Assembly (NCBI RefSeq): GCF_002270055.1
Contig: NZ_NIBG01000005.1
Coordinates: 18,040 to 82,039, forward strand
DNA: 64,000 bases
Origin: Anaeromicrobium sediminis
GTDB lineage: Bacteria > Bacillota > Clostridia > Peptostreptococcales > Thermotaleaceae
Reading direction: 5' to 3'
Shown here: in pieces, positions 33,541-43,410 of the stretch
Numbering within the stretch: the stretch's first letter is position 1
How the letters are laid out: every line of letters starts with the position of its first letter
Position numbers and translations under genes: made by a program
Notes under the pieces: model-generated
What the model was told of the DNA's origin: nothing
Databases searched by the model: none
The model's input: the letters and a program-made list of their open reading frames with translations, nothing else

Positions 33541-35015
33541 GGTAGTTTTATATTAAAGGTTACATATTCATTTTTAGATTCGGCCCAGATAGTTCCACCG
33601 TGTAGCTCCACTATGCTTTTACATATACTAAGACCTAAGCCGCTACCACCTTTAGAGCTATTTCGGGATTTTTCTAACCTATAGAATCTATCAAAAATTT
33701 TAGTTAGTTCATTAGAATCAATAGTATCTGCTTTGTTAGTGACAGATAAAAGAACATGGTTCATATCATTATATAATTTTATATGGACTATACTAGGTTT
33801 GATACTGTATTTTATACTATTGGATATGAGATTTTCAAAAACTCTAACCATTTTATCTCCATCTAGTTTCACTATAACAGGCTCATTTGGAACAAGTAAA
33901 TTTAAAGTCACATTATTATTATCTGCCATAACAATCATCTCATCAACTAATTGTTTTAGCATACCATTTAATCTTATGGGAGATTCATTAAGGACAATTC
34001 CCTTATTGTTCAATTTTGTATATTCAAATAAATCATCTATTAATACTTTTAATTTTTCAGCCCTGTTAAAGGCAATAGTTGAATATTCCTTTAATTCTTC
34101 TTCATTTGAATATTTGCCATCTTTAACTAAGTTCAAGTAACCTATAATAGAAGTCAGTGGAGTACGTAAATCGTGAGATACATTTGTGATTAACTGGTTC
34201 TTAGTTATTTCCGCTTCTCTTTCCTTTGCTATTTTTATTTTTAGTTCTGATTCCATATGGTTTATATTTTGGGCAAGGAGGGCTAGTTCATTACCTCCCC
34301 TTACAGGAACTTTATAATCTAAATCTCCTTTTGCTATTTCTATAAGACCACTAGATATTTCTTCTACATAGGATACGGCCTTTTTAGTCAAAAATAAAAA
34401 TAGAGTTATAAATGTAATAATACCTACTAAAAGTCCTGCACCTAATATATTTTCAGAATACTTATATTTAACTTCGGGAGTTGGTATGGAACTTACTATT
34501 AAATAAGTTTTTTCATCTTTAAAATTGATGGGGTAGAAGGTATAAAATACTTTTCGTTGATACAATGAAGTATCTATCCTAGAATGAAGTATATCTCGTA
34601 TTAATTTGTGTATGTCTACTTTTATAGAAGGATTATCTCCAACAGACATCAAAATGTTTCCATCTAAATCTGTAATCATAATATTTAAGTTATAGTTCAT
34701 ATTATATTTATTAATTATTTCTTCTATACCTATTTTATTTTCTAAAGAAAAATTACTATTTGCTAATTCAGAAGAAACATTTGTAGATAGCCTATCTATA
34801 TAGTTCATACTATTTGTATAGTCAATATAAGTAATTCTACCAAAGTCATTATACTTAAGAACTTTAACTGTAAATGCAACTGAAATAATGGACATTATTA
34901 TGCATATGCCTGTTATGGCTAACAATTGTAGTCTTAAGTATGATTTGAAATTTTTTGTAGTAGAATTATACTTATTTACTAAGGAGGAGGCTAGAGTATT
35001 TTTTTTATCCTTCAA
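33525..35015 (-). CDS. Sensor histidine kinase (HAMP, OmpR-type partner)
   Basis: 496 aa from a TTG. TM1 (about 27-50), an extracytoplasmic domain of about 120 residues, TM2 (about 190-212), HAMP, HisKA with phospho-His in VSHDLRTPLTSIIGYL, and HATPase with N box (ENLISNSIKYS) and GGSGLGLSICKSIVELHGG. It overlaps the response regulator by 11 bases. The signal is unknown; the external part has no motif I recognise. Confidence 0.9.
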   Translation of the reverse strand: MKDKKNTLASSLVNKYNSTTKNFKSYLRLQLLAITGICIIMSIISVAFTVKVLKYNDFGRITYIDYTNSMNYIDRLSTNVSSELANSNFSLENKIGIEEIINKYNMNYNLNIMITDLDGNILMSVGDNPSIKVDIHKLIRDILHSRIDTSLYQRKVFYTFYPINFKDEKTYLIVSSIPTPEVKYKYSENILGAGLLVGIITFITLFLFLTKKAVSYVEEISSGLIEIAKGDLDYKVPVRGGNELALLAQNINHMESELKIKIAKEREAEITKNQLITNVSHDLRTPLTSIIGYLNLVKDGKYSNEEELKEYSTIAFNRAEKLKVLIDDLFEYTKLNNKGIVLNESPIRLNGMLKQLVDEMIVMADNNNVTLNLLVPNEPVIVKLDGDKMVRVFENLISNSIKYSIKPSIVHIKLYNDMNHVLLSVTNKADTIDSNELTKIFDRFYRLEKSRNSSKGGSGLGLSICKSIVELHGGTIWAESKNEYVTFNIKLPKGRD

Positions 35016-35697
35016 CTTTGTAGCCTACTCCCCATATAGTCTTTAAATACCTTGGACTTCTAGGATTTTCCTCAATCTTTTCACGAATCTTTCTTATATG
35101 AACCATTACTGTATTATCCGATTCGAAAAAACTTTCTCCCCATACGGATTCATATATTTTTTCTATACTAAAGACTACTCCCTTATTTTCAGCTAATAAT
35201 TTTAAAATATTAAATTCTCTAGGTGTTAATTTTACTTTTTCACCTTTTACAGTAACTTCATGGGTACTTGTGTTTATTGATAAATCATCTATTTCTATTA
35301 AATCATTTTCCATATATTTAGAATTGAATTGTTTATATCTCCTTAGTTGGGATTTTACACGAGCCATTAACTCTAATGGATTAAAGGGCTTAGTCATATA
35401 ATCGTCAGCTCCAATAGTTAATCCTAATATTTTATCCGTGTCATCGCCTTTGGCAGATAAGATTATTATAGGTATATTCTTACTTTTTCTAATTTCTATA
35501 CATGCAGATATTCCGTCCATATTAGGCATCATCACATCTAATATTATAAGATCTATCTTTGAATTATTAAGTATATCTAAAGCTTGTTGACCATCAGAAG
35601 CTAAGACAGTATCGTAACCTTCTCCTTTGAGATATATACTAACTAGGTCTCTAATTTCTTTTTCATCATCAACAACTAGTATAAGTTCATTTTCCAT
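35005..35697 (-). CDS. OmpR/PhoB-family response regulator
   Basis: 230 aa from the ATG at 35697 (AAGGAG upstream; the longer frame runs through that site). Receiver domain with acidic pair (VVDDEKE), phospho-Asp in LIILDVMMPNMDG, and KPFNPLEL; C-terminal winged helix (LTPREFNILKLLAENKGVV, VMVHIRKIREKIEENPRSPRYLKTIWGVGYK). First gene of the two-component operon, partner of the overlapping kinase. Confidence 0.93.
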   Translation of the reverse strand: MENELILVVDDEKEIRDLVSIYLKGEGYDTVLASDGQQALDILNNSKIDLIILDVMMPNMDGISACIEIRKSKNIPIIILSAKGDDTDKILGLTIGADDYMTKPFNPLELMARVKSQLRRYKQFNSKYMENDLIEIDDLSINTSTHEVTVKGEKVKLTPREFNILKLLAENKGVVFSIEKIYESVWGESFFESDNTVMVHIRKIREKIEENPRSPRYLKTIWGVGYKVEG

Positions 35698-35927
35698 AAT
35701 ACACACTCCTTTAAGTTGCACCTTATACGATGACTAATAATTCTAATATTCTCTCTTTTGCAAGTGAGAGTAAAGAATTGTAAAGTCCCTGGATTGGTTC
35801 AGTTAAAATTCAGGTGGAATAAAAACTCCATTTGAATTAAGTTTCACCTTATTAGATAGTTTCATACTATCCATGTGTTTTTAACATAAAAGTTTTTATA
35901 AGAACTACTAACTAACCGTCTTTATTT

Positions 35928-36074
35928 ATGATTAATTTTAACATTTTGTTAACCATTTTAGGCCTTATGATTTTCTTAATATTTATGTTCTTTAGAAGGC
36001 AAAATTTTATTGTACAACAAACTAAATATTATCATAGTAAAAGGAATTATAAAAGGAAAGGAAGAAAATTGTAA
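35928..36074 (+). CDS. Possible small membrane protein, 48 aa
   Basis: A single hydrophobic helix (ILLTILGLMIFLIFMFF) followed by a strongly basic tail rich in Lys/Arg/Tyr gives the look of a genuine small membrane protein. However, no ribosome binding site is visible before the ATG. The rest of the 490-base gap has only small hairpins (for example GATAG/CTATC near 35860). No family recognised. Confidence 0.35.
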   Translation: MINFNILLTILGLMIFLIFMFFRRQNFIVQQTKYYHSKRNYKRKGRKL

Positions 36075-36188
36075 ATAAGATCTATTTACATAACTATTCT
36101 CATCCATAAAATGGTAAAATATAAATCGGGCTGTATTTTAAAGTAAGTGGTAAAATGAAATTAGGAGATTATATTGTGGGGGGCTTAT

Positions 36189-36629
36189 ATGAGAAAGGAA
36201 CTTAATAGACATGTATCTATAATCAGTTTCGGAATTATAGTTTGGGTAGCATTATTGAGTATTAATATAAACTTGATGGATATTACTTACATAATAATAG
36301 GACAAGATACTGTAAATACTGTAGGGGAAATTATAGGTTTTGAAGATAAGGTTAATTTCATGGGAGATGAAACTTATATAAAAAGGGCTCCACTTATAAA
36401 ATTTGTAGATGAAAATAATGTGGCCAGAATATTTAAAGGAAAGTTTCAGTATAATAGCCTATACGGTGTAGGTGAGAACGTAAAATTGATTTATTCTAAA
36501 GATAACAAGGAACTGGTCATTATAAATTCTTATAAGGAGTATGTGGTGAATATAGTAAATATCCTTACTTTAATATTGGTAATGATTACAGTTCTTACTC
36601 CTGCTAGAATTAAAAAGAAATCTAAATAA
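36189..36629 (+). CDS. DUF3592-like membrane protein
   Basis: 146 aa from the ATG at 36189 with GGGGGG upstream. Two membrane helices (about 10-32 and 117-138) flank a beta-rich extracytoplasmic domain with the DUF3592 feel: KRAPLIKFVDENNVARIFKGKFQYNSLYGVGENVKLIYSKDNKE. Function unknown. Monocistronic, followed by a terminator. Confidence 0.65.
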   Translation: MRKELNRHVSIISFGIIVWVALLSININLMDITYIIIGQDTVNTVGEIIGFEDKVNFMGDETYIKRAPLIKFVDENNVARIFKGKFQYNSLYGVGENVKLIYSKDNKELVIINSYKEYVVNIVNILTLILVMITVLTPARIKKKSK

Positions 36630-36642
36630 ATTATAAAAGAAG

Positions 36643-36670
36643 GTGTCTTTCAATAAAAGGCACTTTTTTT
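36643..36670 (+). terminator. Terminator after DUF3592-like gene
   Basis: GTGTCTTT pairs with AAAGGCAC (one G-T), loop CAATA, then T7. Confidence 0.75.
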
Positions 36671-36671
36671 A

Positions 36672-36729
36672 TTGACTATATGATAAAAAGGGTGTATCAT
36701 TAAATTAACATATGAGCAATTGTTCACAT
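36672..36729 (+). promoter_or_regulatory. Promoter with ArsR/SmtB-type metal operator
   Basis: TTGACT (36672-36677) and TATCAT (36695-36700), 17 bases apart. Immediately downstream, ATATGAGCAATTGTTCACAT (36710-36729) is a 16-of-20 palindrome like the TGAACA-type sites of CadC/CzrA metal sensors. It overlaps the predicted transcript start. No such sensor gene is adjacent. Confidence 0.7.
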
Positions 36730-36774
36730 GTTATAAAAATAAATATAATAAAGCCACATAGGGAGGTTTTGAAA

Positions 36775-39159
36775 ATGAATGAAAAACATACACATAATCA
36801 AGGATGTTGTTGTCATGGACATGATGAGCATAAAAATCATGAAGAACATAAAGGTGTAGATACATGTAATACTAAAACTAAGTGTGAAGAAGATGAGGAT
36901 GAATCCCATCAGCATAAGGAAGTTGGGTGTTGTGGCCAGGTCCATCATAATGACCATGAAGAACATGAGGGCAATGACCATTGTTGTGGACACGAGCATA
37001 TAGAAAATGAAATAAATAATACTGTAAAACAAACAGCTGCTTCAATAAGTAGCGATTATATGATAAAAGAATTTTTAGTAAAGGGATTACACTGTGGATC
37101 TTGTGCAGCTAAGATAGAAGATAAAGCAGGGAAATTAAGTAATGTAAACAGAGTAATTATGAATTTTGCCACTTCTACGTTAACTATAGAAGGTAGTAAA
37201 AAACATATGGATTCTATAGTAGATGAAGTAAAAATTATAGTAGACCAAGTGGAGCCTGGAACAATAGTAACAGAAAAAAATCATACAAGTAATAAAGATA
37301 TAGATAAGAAGGAGATCGAAGAAGATACTTCAAATAAGTCACGCCTTTATAGAATGGCTTTAGGAATATTAGTATTCTTAGGGGCATTATATTTTAAAGA
37401 AGAACCTTTTAGTTTACCCCTATTCATAATAAGTTACTTTGCTATAGGAAAGGACATCATATTAAAATCAGTAAAAAACATATTACGTGGAGAATTATTT
37501 GATGAAAACTTCCTAATGACTATAGCCACAGTGGCAGCCTTTGCCATAGGAGAATATCCAGAAGCTATAATGGTTGTACTGTTATATGAAGTAGGAGAAT
37601 ACTTCCAAGAAAGGGCAGTAGAATCTTCTAGAAAATCCATAGCAGATCTTATGGACATAAGACCTGATTATGCAAATTTACAAGTGGGAGATGATTTGAA
37701 AAAAGTTTCACCTTACGATGTTAATAGGGGAGATATAATAGTAGTAAAACCTGGGGAGAAAGTACCATTAGATGGTGAAATAATAGAAGGATCATCTTCT
37801 TTAGATACAGCAGCTTTAACTGGAGAATCAGCCTTAAGAGATGTAACAAAAGGGGATGAAATCATAAGTGGTTTCATCAACATAAATGGAGTTCTTACTA
37901 TAAAAGTTACTAAAAATTTTAAAGAATCAGCCGTGTCTAAAATATTAGATTTAGTTGAAAATGCCAGCGGTAAAAAAGCCAAAACAGAAAAGAGAATAAC
38001 TAAATTTGCTAAATACTATACTCCTGTAATAATAATAGCTGCTACTATGACTGCTTTATTGCCACCACTTTTAATGGAAGGTCAAAGTTTTGATACATGG
38101 ATTTATAAGGCGGCTATATTCCTAGTAATCTCTTGTCCTTGTGCCCTAGTAATATCTGTACCAATGGGATACTTTGCAGGACTGGGAGCTTCTTCTAAAA
38201 ATGGTATTCTAGTTAAGGGTGGAAATTATCTAGAGGCATTGACTGAAATAGATACGGTAGTATTTGATAAGACAGGAACCTTAACTAAGGGAAACTTTAC
38301 GGTAGATAAAATAGTAGGTGTTAATGGGACTTCAAAGGATGAATTATTAAAATATACATCCTACGTTGAAAGTTTCTCAAACCATCCGATTGCCCTATCT
38401 ATAATTAAGGAATATGAAGGGGCAATAGATAAAAAGCTAGTTAAAGAATATAAAGATGTGACGGGTAAAGGTGTTATGGCTCTAGTAGATGGAGTGAGTG
38501 TAGCCAGTGGTAATAAAAGACTCATGGAGCAATTTAAAGTAGAATGTGGTCCTGTAAAAGAAGTAGGAACTATAGTATATACGGCCATAGATGGAAAATA
38601 CGCAGGTTATATAATAATAAAGGATGAAGTTAAGAAAGATTCTAAAGAGGCCATAAGAAAACTTAAAGACAATAATATAAAGAAAGTAGTCATGCTTACT
38701 GGTGATAAGAAAGAAGTAGCTGACTTAGTAGGAAAAGACTTAAATATTGATAGGGTATATTCAGAACTTTTACCTCAAAATAAAGTGGAAAAGGTAGAAG
38801 AATTATATAATGAAAATATTAAAGGCTTAGCCTTCGTAGGTGATGGTATAAATGATGCTCCTGTATTGGCAAGAGCTAACGTGGGAGTTGCCATGGGTGG
38901 TGTTGGTTCTGATGCGGCCATAGAAGCTGCCGATGTGGTAATAATGAATGATGAACCATCTAAACTGGCCACAGCTATTAAAATAGCCAAGAGAACTAAG
39001 GAAATAGTAAATATGAATATAGGTATGTCTATAGGTATAAAATTATTAGTGTTCGTATTAACATTTATGAATTTAGGTAGCATGTGGTTAGCCATATTTG
39101 CCGATATGGGTGTGTCCACATTAGCTGTAATGAATTCCATGAGAATATTAAAAGAATAA
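36775..39159 (+). CDS. P1B-type heavy metal ATPase (Zn/Cd/Pb exporter)
   Basis: 794 aa from the ATG at 36775 (GGGAGG upstream; an earlier ATG at 36712 lies in the operator). The first 80 residues are extremely His/Cys/acid rich (clusters CCCHGHDEH, GCCGQVHH, HCCGHEH). A HMA domain follows with GLHCGSCAAKIE. Catalytic parts: TGES, membrane CPC motif (SCPCALVIS), DKTGTLTKG, HP in SNHPIALS, GDGINDAP. The CPC motif and sequence fit ZntA/CadA-like Zn(II)/Cd(II)/Pb(II) efflux from the cytoplasm. The operator upstream supports metal induction. Confidence 0.92.
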   Translation: MNEKHTHNQGCCCHGHDEHKNHEEHKGVDTCNTKTKCEEDEDESHQHKEVGCCGQVHHNDHEEHEGNDHCCGHEHIENEINNTVKQTAASISSDYMIKEFLVKGLHCGSCAAKIEDKAGKLSNVNRVIMNFATSTLTIEGSKKHMDSIVDEVKIIVDQVEPGTIVTEKNHTSNKDIDKKEIEEDTSNKSRLYRMALGILVFLGALYFKEEPFSLPLFIISYFAIGKDIILKSVKNILRGELFDENFLMTIATVAAFAIGEYPEAIMVVLLYEVGEYFQERAVESSRKSIADLMDIRPDYANLQVGDDLKKVSPYDVNRGDIIVVKPGEKVPLDGEIIEGSSSLDTAALTGESALRDVTKGDEIISGFININGVLTIKVTKNFKESAVSKILDLVENASGKKAKTEKRITKFAKYYTPVIIIAATMTALLPPLLMEGQSFDTWIYKAAIFLVISCPCALVISVPMGYFAGLGASSKNGILVKGGNYLEALTEIDTVVFDKTGTLTKGNFTVDKIVGVNGTSKDELLKYTSYVESFSNHPIALSIIKEYEGAIDKKLVKEYKDVTGKGVMALVDGVSVASGNKRLMEQFKVECGPVKEVGTIVYTAIDGKYAGYIIIKDEVKKDSKEAIRKLKDNNIKKVVMLTGDKKEVADLVGKDLNIDRVYSELLPQNKVEKVEELYNENIKGLAFVGDGINDAPVLARANVGVAMGGVGSDAAIEAADVVIMNDEPSKLATAIKIAKRTKEIVNMNIGMSIGIKLLVFVLTFMNLGSMWLAIFADMGVSTLAVMNSMRILKE

Positions 39160-39169
39160 AATCATAAAA

Positions 39170-39201
39170 TTAAGGGATGGTTATAATTAACCATCCCTTA
39201 A
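39170..39201. terminator. Bidirectional terminator
   Basis: TTAAGGGATGGTTA pairs perfectly with TAACCATCCCTTAA around TAAT. It serves the ATPase and overlaps the stop of the convergent kinase gene. Confidence 0.85.
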
Positions 39202-41057
39202 TCAATCGGTATATTAACTATTATTTTAGTTCCCTTATTATACTCAGATTCAACTTTGATAGTGAATCCATGGGCATCTAATATGGATTTTGTTATATAA
39301 AGGCCTAATCCATACCCCTTTTTATCTATGGTGTTGGCCCTGTAGAACATATTGAATATTTTCTTCATGTGTTCTTTTTTTATGCCCGTTCCATCATCTT
39401 CTATAATCCATGTCATATGATTGTTTATCCTTTTAAAGGATTGAACTATGGTACCACCTTCATTTGTGTACTTTATGGCATTACTTATGAGGTTACTCCA
39501 AACTCTTTTCATTTTAGAATCATCTATAAATATGGTATCCTTTGATTCAATAAAAGAATCCTTAATGAAGATTAGATTTCTTGATCGATTATCTAATAAT
39601 ATTTTTGTCTCAAGTTCAATATTGTCTATGAAATCTCTTATGGTTACCCTTTTCCTTCTTAAAGAAGGTGTATTATATACTTCGTAAGATGTATCTAGTA
39701 CATCATGAACTATAGTTTCTATGTTAGATACATTGTCTATTATGCCATTTAAAAACTGCTTTCTAACTTCCTTAGGAAGTTCCACATGATCCTCTAATCC
39801 CCTGGAATACCCCTTAATTAAAGTTAAAGGAGTTCTAATATCGTGGGATAATTTTGAAATGAAATCCAGGGTTTGGCTTTGGGTCTCATCTATTTCATTT
39901 ATTAAATTATTAGCTCTTTTTTGGAGAATCTTACTTTCCTTTTCAAATTTATATATCCCCTTTAAAAAGTGTCCCTTTAAAGTTAATAGGGAGTTTCTTA
40001 AATTGCCTATTTCACTAGGTTCCTTAGTATAATTATGAGGAATAGTTTCTTCTCTTAAATCATCTATAGTGTTTTGAAGATTGGATTTAAAGGAAGAAGT
40101 TCCATCTACTAATGTATTCATGGAGTTAGTCATGGCCACAATGGGCATGGAAATCTTGTCAGATAAATATTTACCTAGAAATATGGCAGTTAAGATTAGT
40201 AGAATACCAAACATAATAATATAACCAGACAATTGGATAGACTTTTCATAGATTTCCTTATCCTTTAAAATAGCTACTATCTTCCAGTTTTTTCTCTCCA
40301 TAGTTTTTCCTATCATAAAAACCCTTTCACCATCTATTTCTATATGATGTCCCTTATATTCCTTTGAACCTATTAAATGGGAATACTTAAATTTCTTAAA
40401 TATTTTATTTGTATCAGGGTGGGATAGAATGAGATTATTAGAATCTACGACTATATAATAGCCTGTTTCACCTAAAGAGAAATTTTCAATAAATGTGGAG
40501 AAATATTTAGCTTTTACAGCTATTCCTGCATAGCCTTGAACCTGTCCCTTACTATTGAATACTGGAGTTAATGTATTTACTATATTATCTCCATCTGATC
40601 TTGCTATGAGAATATCGCTAATGGCTGTATTATCACTAATTTTAGCCCTTTTAAAGTAGGGTCTTGTAGATAAATCTATTCTTCTAGCAGATTCAACTAA
40701 GGTGGCTATAATTATTCCATCCTTATTTAAAAGGAATAAATCCTTATAGAATGGATAGTTAGTGTTCATGGCCTTCATTTTTTTATCTAGATAGGCTTCG
40801 ACTGTTTCCTGAGAAACTTCTTTATTATAAAACTCTTGAACTAAAAAGTCCTTAGATAGTTCTTCTGCTTCTATTTTGTTTATTTCTGTAAGAAAGTATA
40901 TATTTTCTTGTGCCCTATCTAGTTGGGCCATCATGAGGGTTTCAGCTTCACTATTCAACATTTTTTCAGAACGAAAATATATGACAGAAGATAGGATAAT
41001 AAGCATAATTACAGTAAAGCTACATATATACACAGTAATCTTTTTCTTTAAGGACAT
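39198..41057 (-). CDS. Sensor histidine kinase with extracellular Cache domain
   Basis: 619 aa. TM1 (about 8-28), a dCache-like extracytoplasmic domain to about residue 270 (STRPYFKRAKISDNTAISDI, GYAGIAVKAKYFSTFIE, GETGYYIVVDSNN), TM2, HAMP-like linker and coiled coil, HisKA with LSHDIRTPLTLIKGYSRG, and HATPase with SNLISNAIKYT and KGYGLGLYITKSILDAHG. Cache domains usually bind small organic molecules. No response regulator is cotranscribed; the nearest orphan is at 42687, beyond a YjiH permease gene on this strand. Confidence 0.9.
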   Translation of the reverse strand: MSLKKKITVYICSFTVIMLIILSSVIYFRSEKMLNSEAETLMMAQLDRAQENIYFLTEINKIEAEELSKDFLVQEFYNKEVSQETVEAYLDKKMKAMNTNYPFYKDLFLLNKDGIIIATLVESARRIDLSTRPYFKRAKISDNTAISDILIARSDGDNIVNTLTPVFNSKGQVQGYAGIAVKAKYFSTFIENFSLGETGYYIVVDSNNLILSHPDTNKIFKKFKYSHLIGSKEYKGHHIEIDGERVFMIGKTMERKNWKIVAILKDKEIYEKSIQLSGYIIMFGILLILTAIFLGKYLSDKISMPIVAMTNSMNTLVDGTSSFKSNLQNTIDDLREETIPHNYTKEPSEIGNLRNSLLTLKGHFLKGIYKFEKESKILQKRANNLINEIDETQSQTLDFISKLSHDIRTPLTLIKGYSRGLEDHVELPKEVRKQFLNGIIDNVSNIETIVHDVLDTSYEVYNTPSLRRKRVTIRDFIDNIELETKILLDNRSRNLIFIKDSFIESKDTIFIDDSKMKRVWSNLISNAIKYTNEGGTIVQSFKRINNHMTWIIEDDGTGIKKEHMKKIFNMFYRANTIDKKGYGLGLYITKSILDAHGFTIKVESEYNKGTKIIVNIPID

Positions 41058-41085
41058 GGATACACCACCTTTAAAATGAAAAATA

Positions 41086-41118
41086 AAAATAAGGACATGA
41101 ATTTCATATCCTTATTTT
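41086..41118 (-). terminator. Terminator after YjiH-like gene
   Basis: AAAATAAGG pairs with CCTTATTTT with an extended imperfect stem; on the minus strand a T-rich run follows. Confidence 0.7.
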
Positions 41119-41137
41119 AACACAATGTATTAATGTA

Positions 41138-42448
41138 CTATAGGAACATAAATGCTGTAAGGGCTGCTAGAATTAAAGTGAATATGGTTCTTTCAATCCA
41201 AACAATAATTATTTCCGTAATGGAGATAGGTATTTCTGTAGACATGATACATGGAATAGATGCAGAGAAAAATAATACAGCTGAAACGGATACTACTCCA
41301 ATTACATACTTAGAAATAAGTGGTGCAGATTTGGCAATTAATGCAGGTAAAAACATTTCTGCAATCTCAACAGCTGATGCTTTAGCTACTAACATAGGCT
41401 CTGGAATTTTAAGTAATAGTGTAACTGGGTAGAAAATATAACCTAATACATCAAAGATAGGTGTATATTTAGCTAATATTAATCCAAGTAACCCTATGGA
41501 TAGTATGGATGGTAGTATACCCATAGTCATGATAAATCCATCTTTTAAATTATCTACAATGTTTTTTCCAATGGATTCAGATTTAGAAGCAGCAGTTAAA
41601 CCTTCATTTAAAGCATTTTCAAAGATGTTTCCTTCTAATCTTACTTCACCATCTCCAGATTCTGTTATATAAGTATCTTCCTTCTTTGAAAGGGGATATA
41701 TTCTAACTGTTAATGCTGTTACTATGAAAGTTATAACTAATGTGGACCAGAAATAAAAGTTCCACATATCCATAAGACCTAAGGTCTTAGCTACGATAAT
41801 CATAAAAGTTGCTGAAACTGTGGAAAATCCTGTAGCTATTATGGATGCTTCCTTTATAGTATACTTACCTTCTTTAAATACTCTATTAGTTATTAAAAGG
41901 CCTATGGAATAACTTCCTACAAAGGATGCAACTGCATCTATGGCAGATCTACCAGGGGTCTTCCATATAGGTTTCATAACAGGTTGCATTAAAATTCCTA
42001 TAAACTCAAGTAATCCATATCCAACTAAAAAGGCTAAGAAAGCAGAACCCACAGGAACTATTAGTCCAACAGATATTACTAATTTATCATATAAAAATGG
42101 TACCATATCCTTTGTGAATAACCACTCAGGACCTGTGTTTGTAATAGCTAAGAAGGCCACGAAAACTCCTACTATTTTAAACAATGAAAATATAGTAGTA
42201 ACCATATCTTTGTTCCACGTTTTTTTATAAAAAGGATATATTCCTCCTAATATGATAACTACTAGAGCATAATATTTAGTAAAGGAACCTAAAAGGATTT
42301 TAATACCTGTAACCACATGATCTAGAGGAATAGTACTCTTGCCCCCTATTGTAATAGGAATAAAAAACATAAAAATTCCGATGGCACTTAAGAATATAAA
42401 TTTTAAAATATCTACAGAATTTCTTGTGTTAGCTCTTGTATTGTCCAT
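41138..42448 (-). CDS. YjiH-family membrane transporter (nucleoside-recognition Gate domains)
   Basis: 436 aa, GGGAGG before the ATG. About ten membrane helices; paired Gate-type segments (GRSAIDAVASFVGSYSIGLLITNRVFKEGKYT and later KASAVEIAEMFLPALIAKS) match the YjiH/spore maturation protein A-like superfamily. Full length. The transported substrate is unknown. It lies between a Cache histidine kinase gene and a divergent response regulator gene, so the kinase may sense its substrate. Confidence 0.82.
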   Translation of the reverse strand: MDNTRANTRNSVDILKFIFLSAIGIFMFFIPITIGGKSTIPLDHVVTGIKILLGSFTKYYALVVIILGGIYPFYKKTWNKDMVTTIFSLFKIVGVFVAFLAITNTGPEWLFTKDMVPFLYDKLVISVGLIVPVGSAFLAFLVGYGLLEFIGILMQPVMKPIWKTPGRSAIDAVASFVGSYSIGLLITNRVFKEGKYTIKEASIIATGFSTVSATFMIIVAKTLGLMDMWNFYFWSTLVITFIVTALTVRIYPLSKKEDTYITESGDGEVRLEGNIFENALNEGLTAASKSESIGKNIVDNLKDGFIMTMGILPSILSIGLLGLILAKYTPIFDVLGYIFYPVTLLLKIPEPMLVAKASAVEIAEMFLPALIAKSAPLISKYVIGVVSVSAVLFFSASIPCIMSTEIPISITEIIIVWIERTIFTLILAALTAFMFL

Positions 42449-42474
42449 TTTATACCTCCCATAATTTTATTATT

Positions 42475-42484
42475 CAGTCGACTG
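42475..42484. promoter_or_regulatory. Palindrome in the YjiH/response regulator intergenic region
   Basis: CAGTCGACTG is a 10-bp perfect palindrome about 25 bases upstream of the YjiH start in a 240-base divergent control region. A candidate binding site only. Confidence 0.3.
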
Positions 42485-42686
42485 TTTATGTTATTCATTA
42501 TAATAGGTTGTATTAGAAAACTTAGAAAATTCATTATATTTATATGGAATTGTTATAATATTGTTATAATTGAAAGAATAGAAATGAAATCTTTGGAAAA
42601 ACAGTAGTTCTCCTCTTTATTGATTGATTAGGACAAGCTCCTAATATAAAATGGTATATAGGACAAATGAATTTAAAAGGGATGAT

Positions 42687-43385
42687 ATGATGGATAGAAT
42701 ATTAGTTGTAGATGATGATAGAAATATTGTAAGAATGATTTCAGAATTTATGAAAATAAATAATATAAAGGTTATTGAAGGTTTTTCTGGAAAGGATGCC
42801 CTAGCCCTTATGGATGATGAGATACAGACAATTATTTTAGATATAAATATGGATGACATAAATGGTCTGGAAGTGTGTAGGGAGATTAGAAAAAAATATA
42901 ATGTTCCCATAATATTTTTAAGTGCAAAAACATCCCAATATGATAAAGTATTAGGCCTTGGTATTGGAGCCGATGACTATGTAACCAAACCCTTTGATCC
43001 TTTAGAATTAGTAGCAAGAGTGAAAGCCCAAATAAGAAGATATAATTCCTTTAAGGAAAGTGGTAATTCTAAAGTAGAAAAGACTATAGAAGTAGGAACT
43101 CTTAAAGTATTAGTTTCTTCCCACCGAATATACGTAGATGGGAATGAAGTTAATCTTTCTAATACAGAATATAATTTACTAATATTCTTTTTAAATAATT
43201 TAGACACGGTTTTATCTAGGAAACAAATATTAAAAAATGTATGGGATAGTGATATATATACGGAAAATACGGTAAATACTTACGTCATGAGATTAAGACA
43301 AAAATTAGAAGCTAAATCGAAGGATTTTAAGAATTTAATGACCATTAGAGGAGTAGGATATATATTTAATTCAAAAGAAACTTAA
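42687..43385 (+). CDS. OmpR/PhoB-family response regulator
   Basis: 232 aa from the ATG at 42687 (AAAGGGATG upstream). Receiver domain with VVDDDRNI, phospho-Asp in IILDINMDDING, Lys in TKPFDPLEL; DNA-binding winged helix (LSNTEYNLLIFFLNNLDTVLSRKQIL, TYVMRLRQKLEAKSKDFKNLMTIRGVGYIF). It has no cotranscribed kinase. The Cache kinase at 39198-41057 is the likely partner and the divergent YjiH gene a likely target (inference). Confidence 0.92.
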   Translation: MMDRILVVDDDRNIVRMISEFMKINNIKVIEGFSGKDALALMDDEIQTIILDINMDDINGLEVCREIRKKYNVPIIFLSAKTSQYDKVLGLGIGADDYVTKPFDPLELVARVKAQIRRYNSFKESGNSKVEKTIEVGTLKVLVSSHRIYVDGNEVNLSNTEYNLLIFFLNNLDTVLSRKQILKNVWDSDIYTENTVNTYVMRLRQKLEAKSKDFKNLMTIRGVGYIFNSKET

Positions 43386-43410
43386 GGATAGCCAAATGGC
43401 TATCCTTATT
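43384..43410. terminator. Bidirectional terminator
   Basis: AAGGATAGCC pairs with GGCTATCCTT around AAAT, between convergent genes. Confidence 0.85.

Noticed and set aside
36712-36774. Extension of the metal ATPase to an ATG at 36712
   Set aside because: That ATG lies inside the predicted operator at the transcript start and has no ribosome binding site; the ATG at 36775 has GGGAGG.
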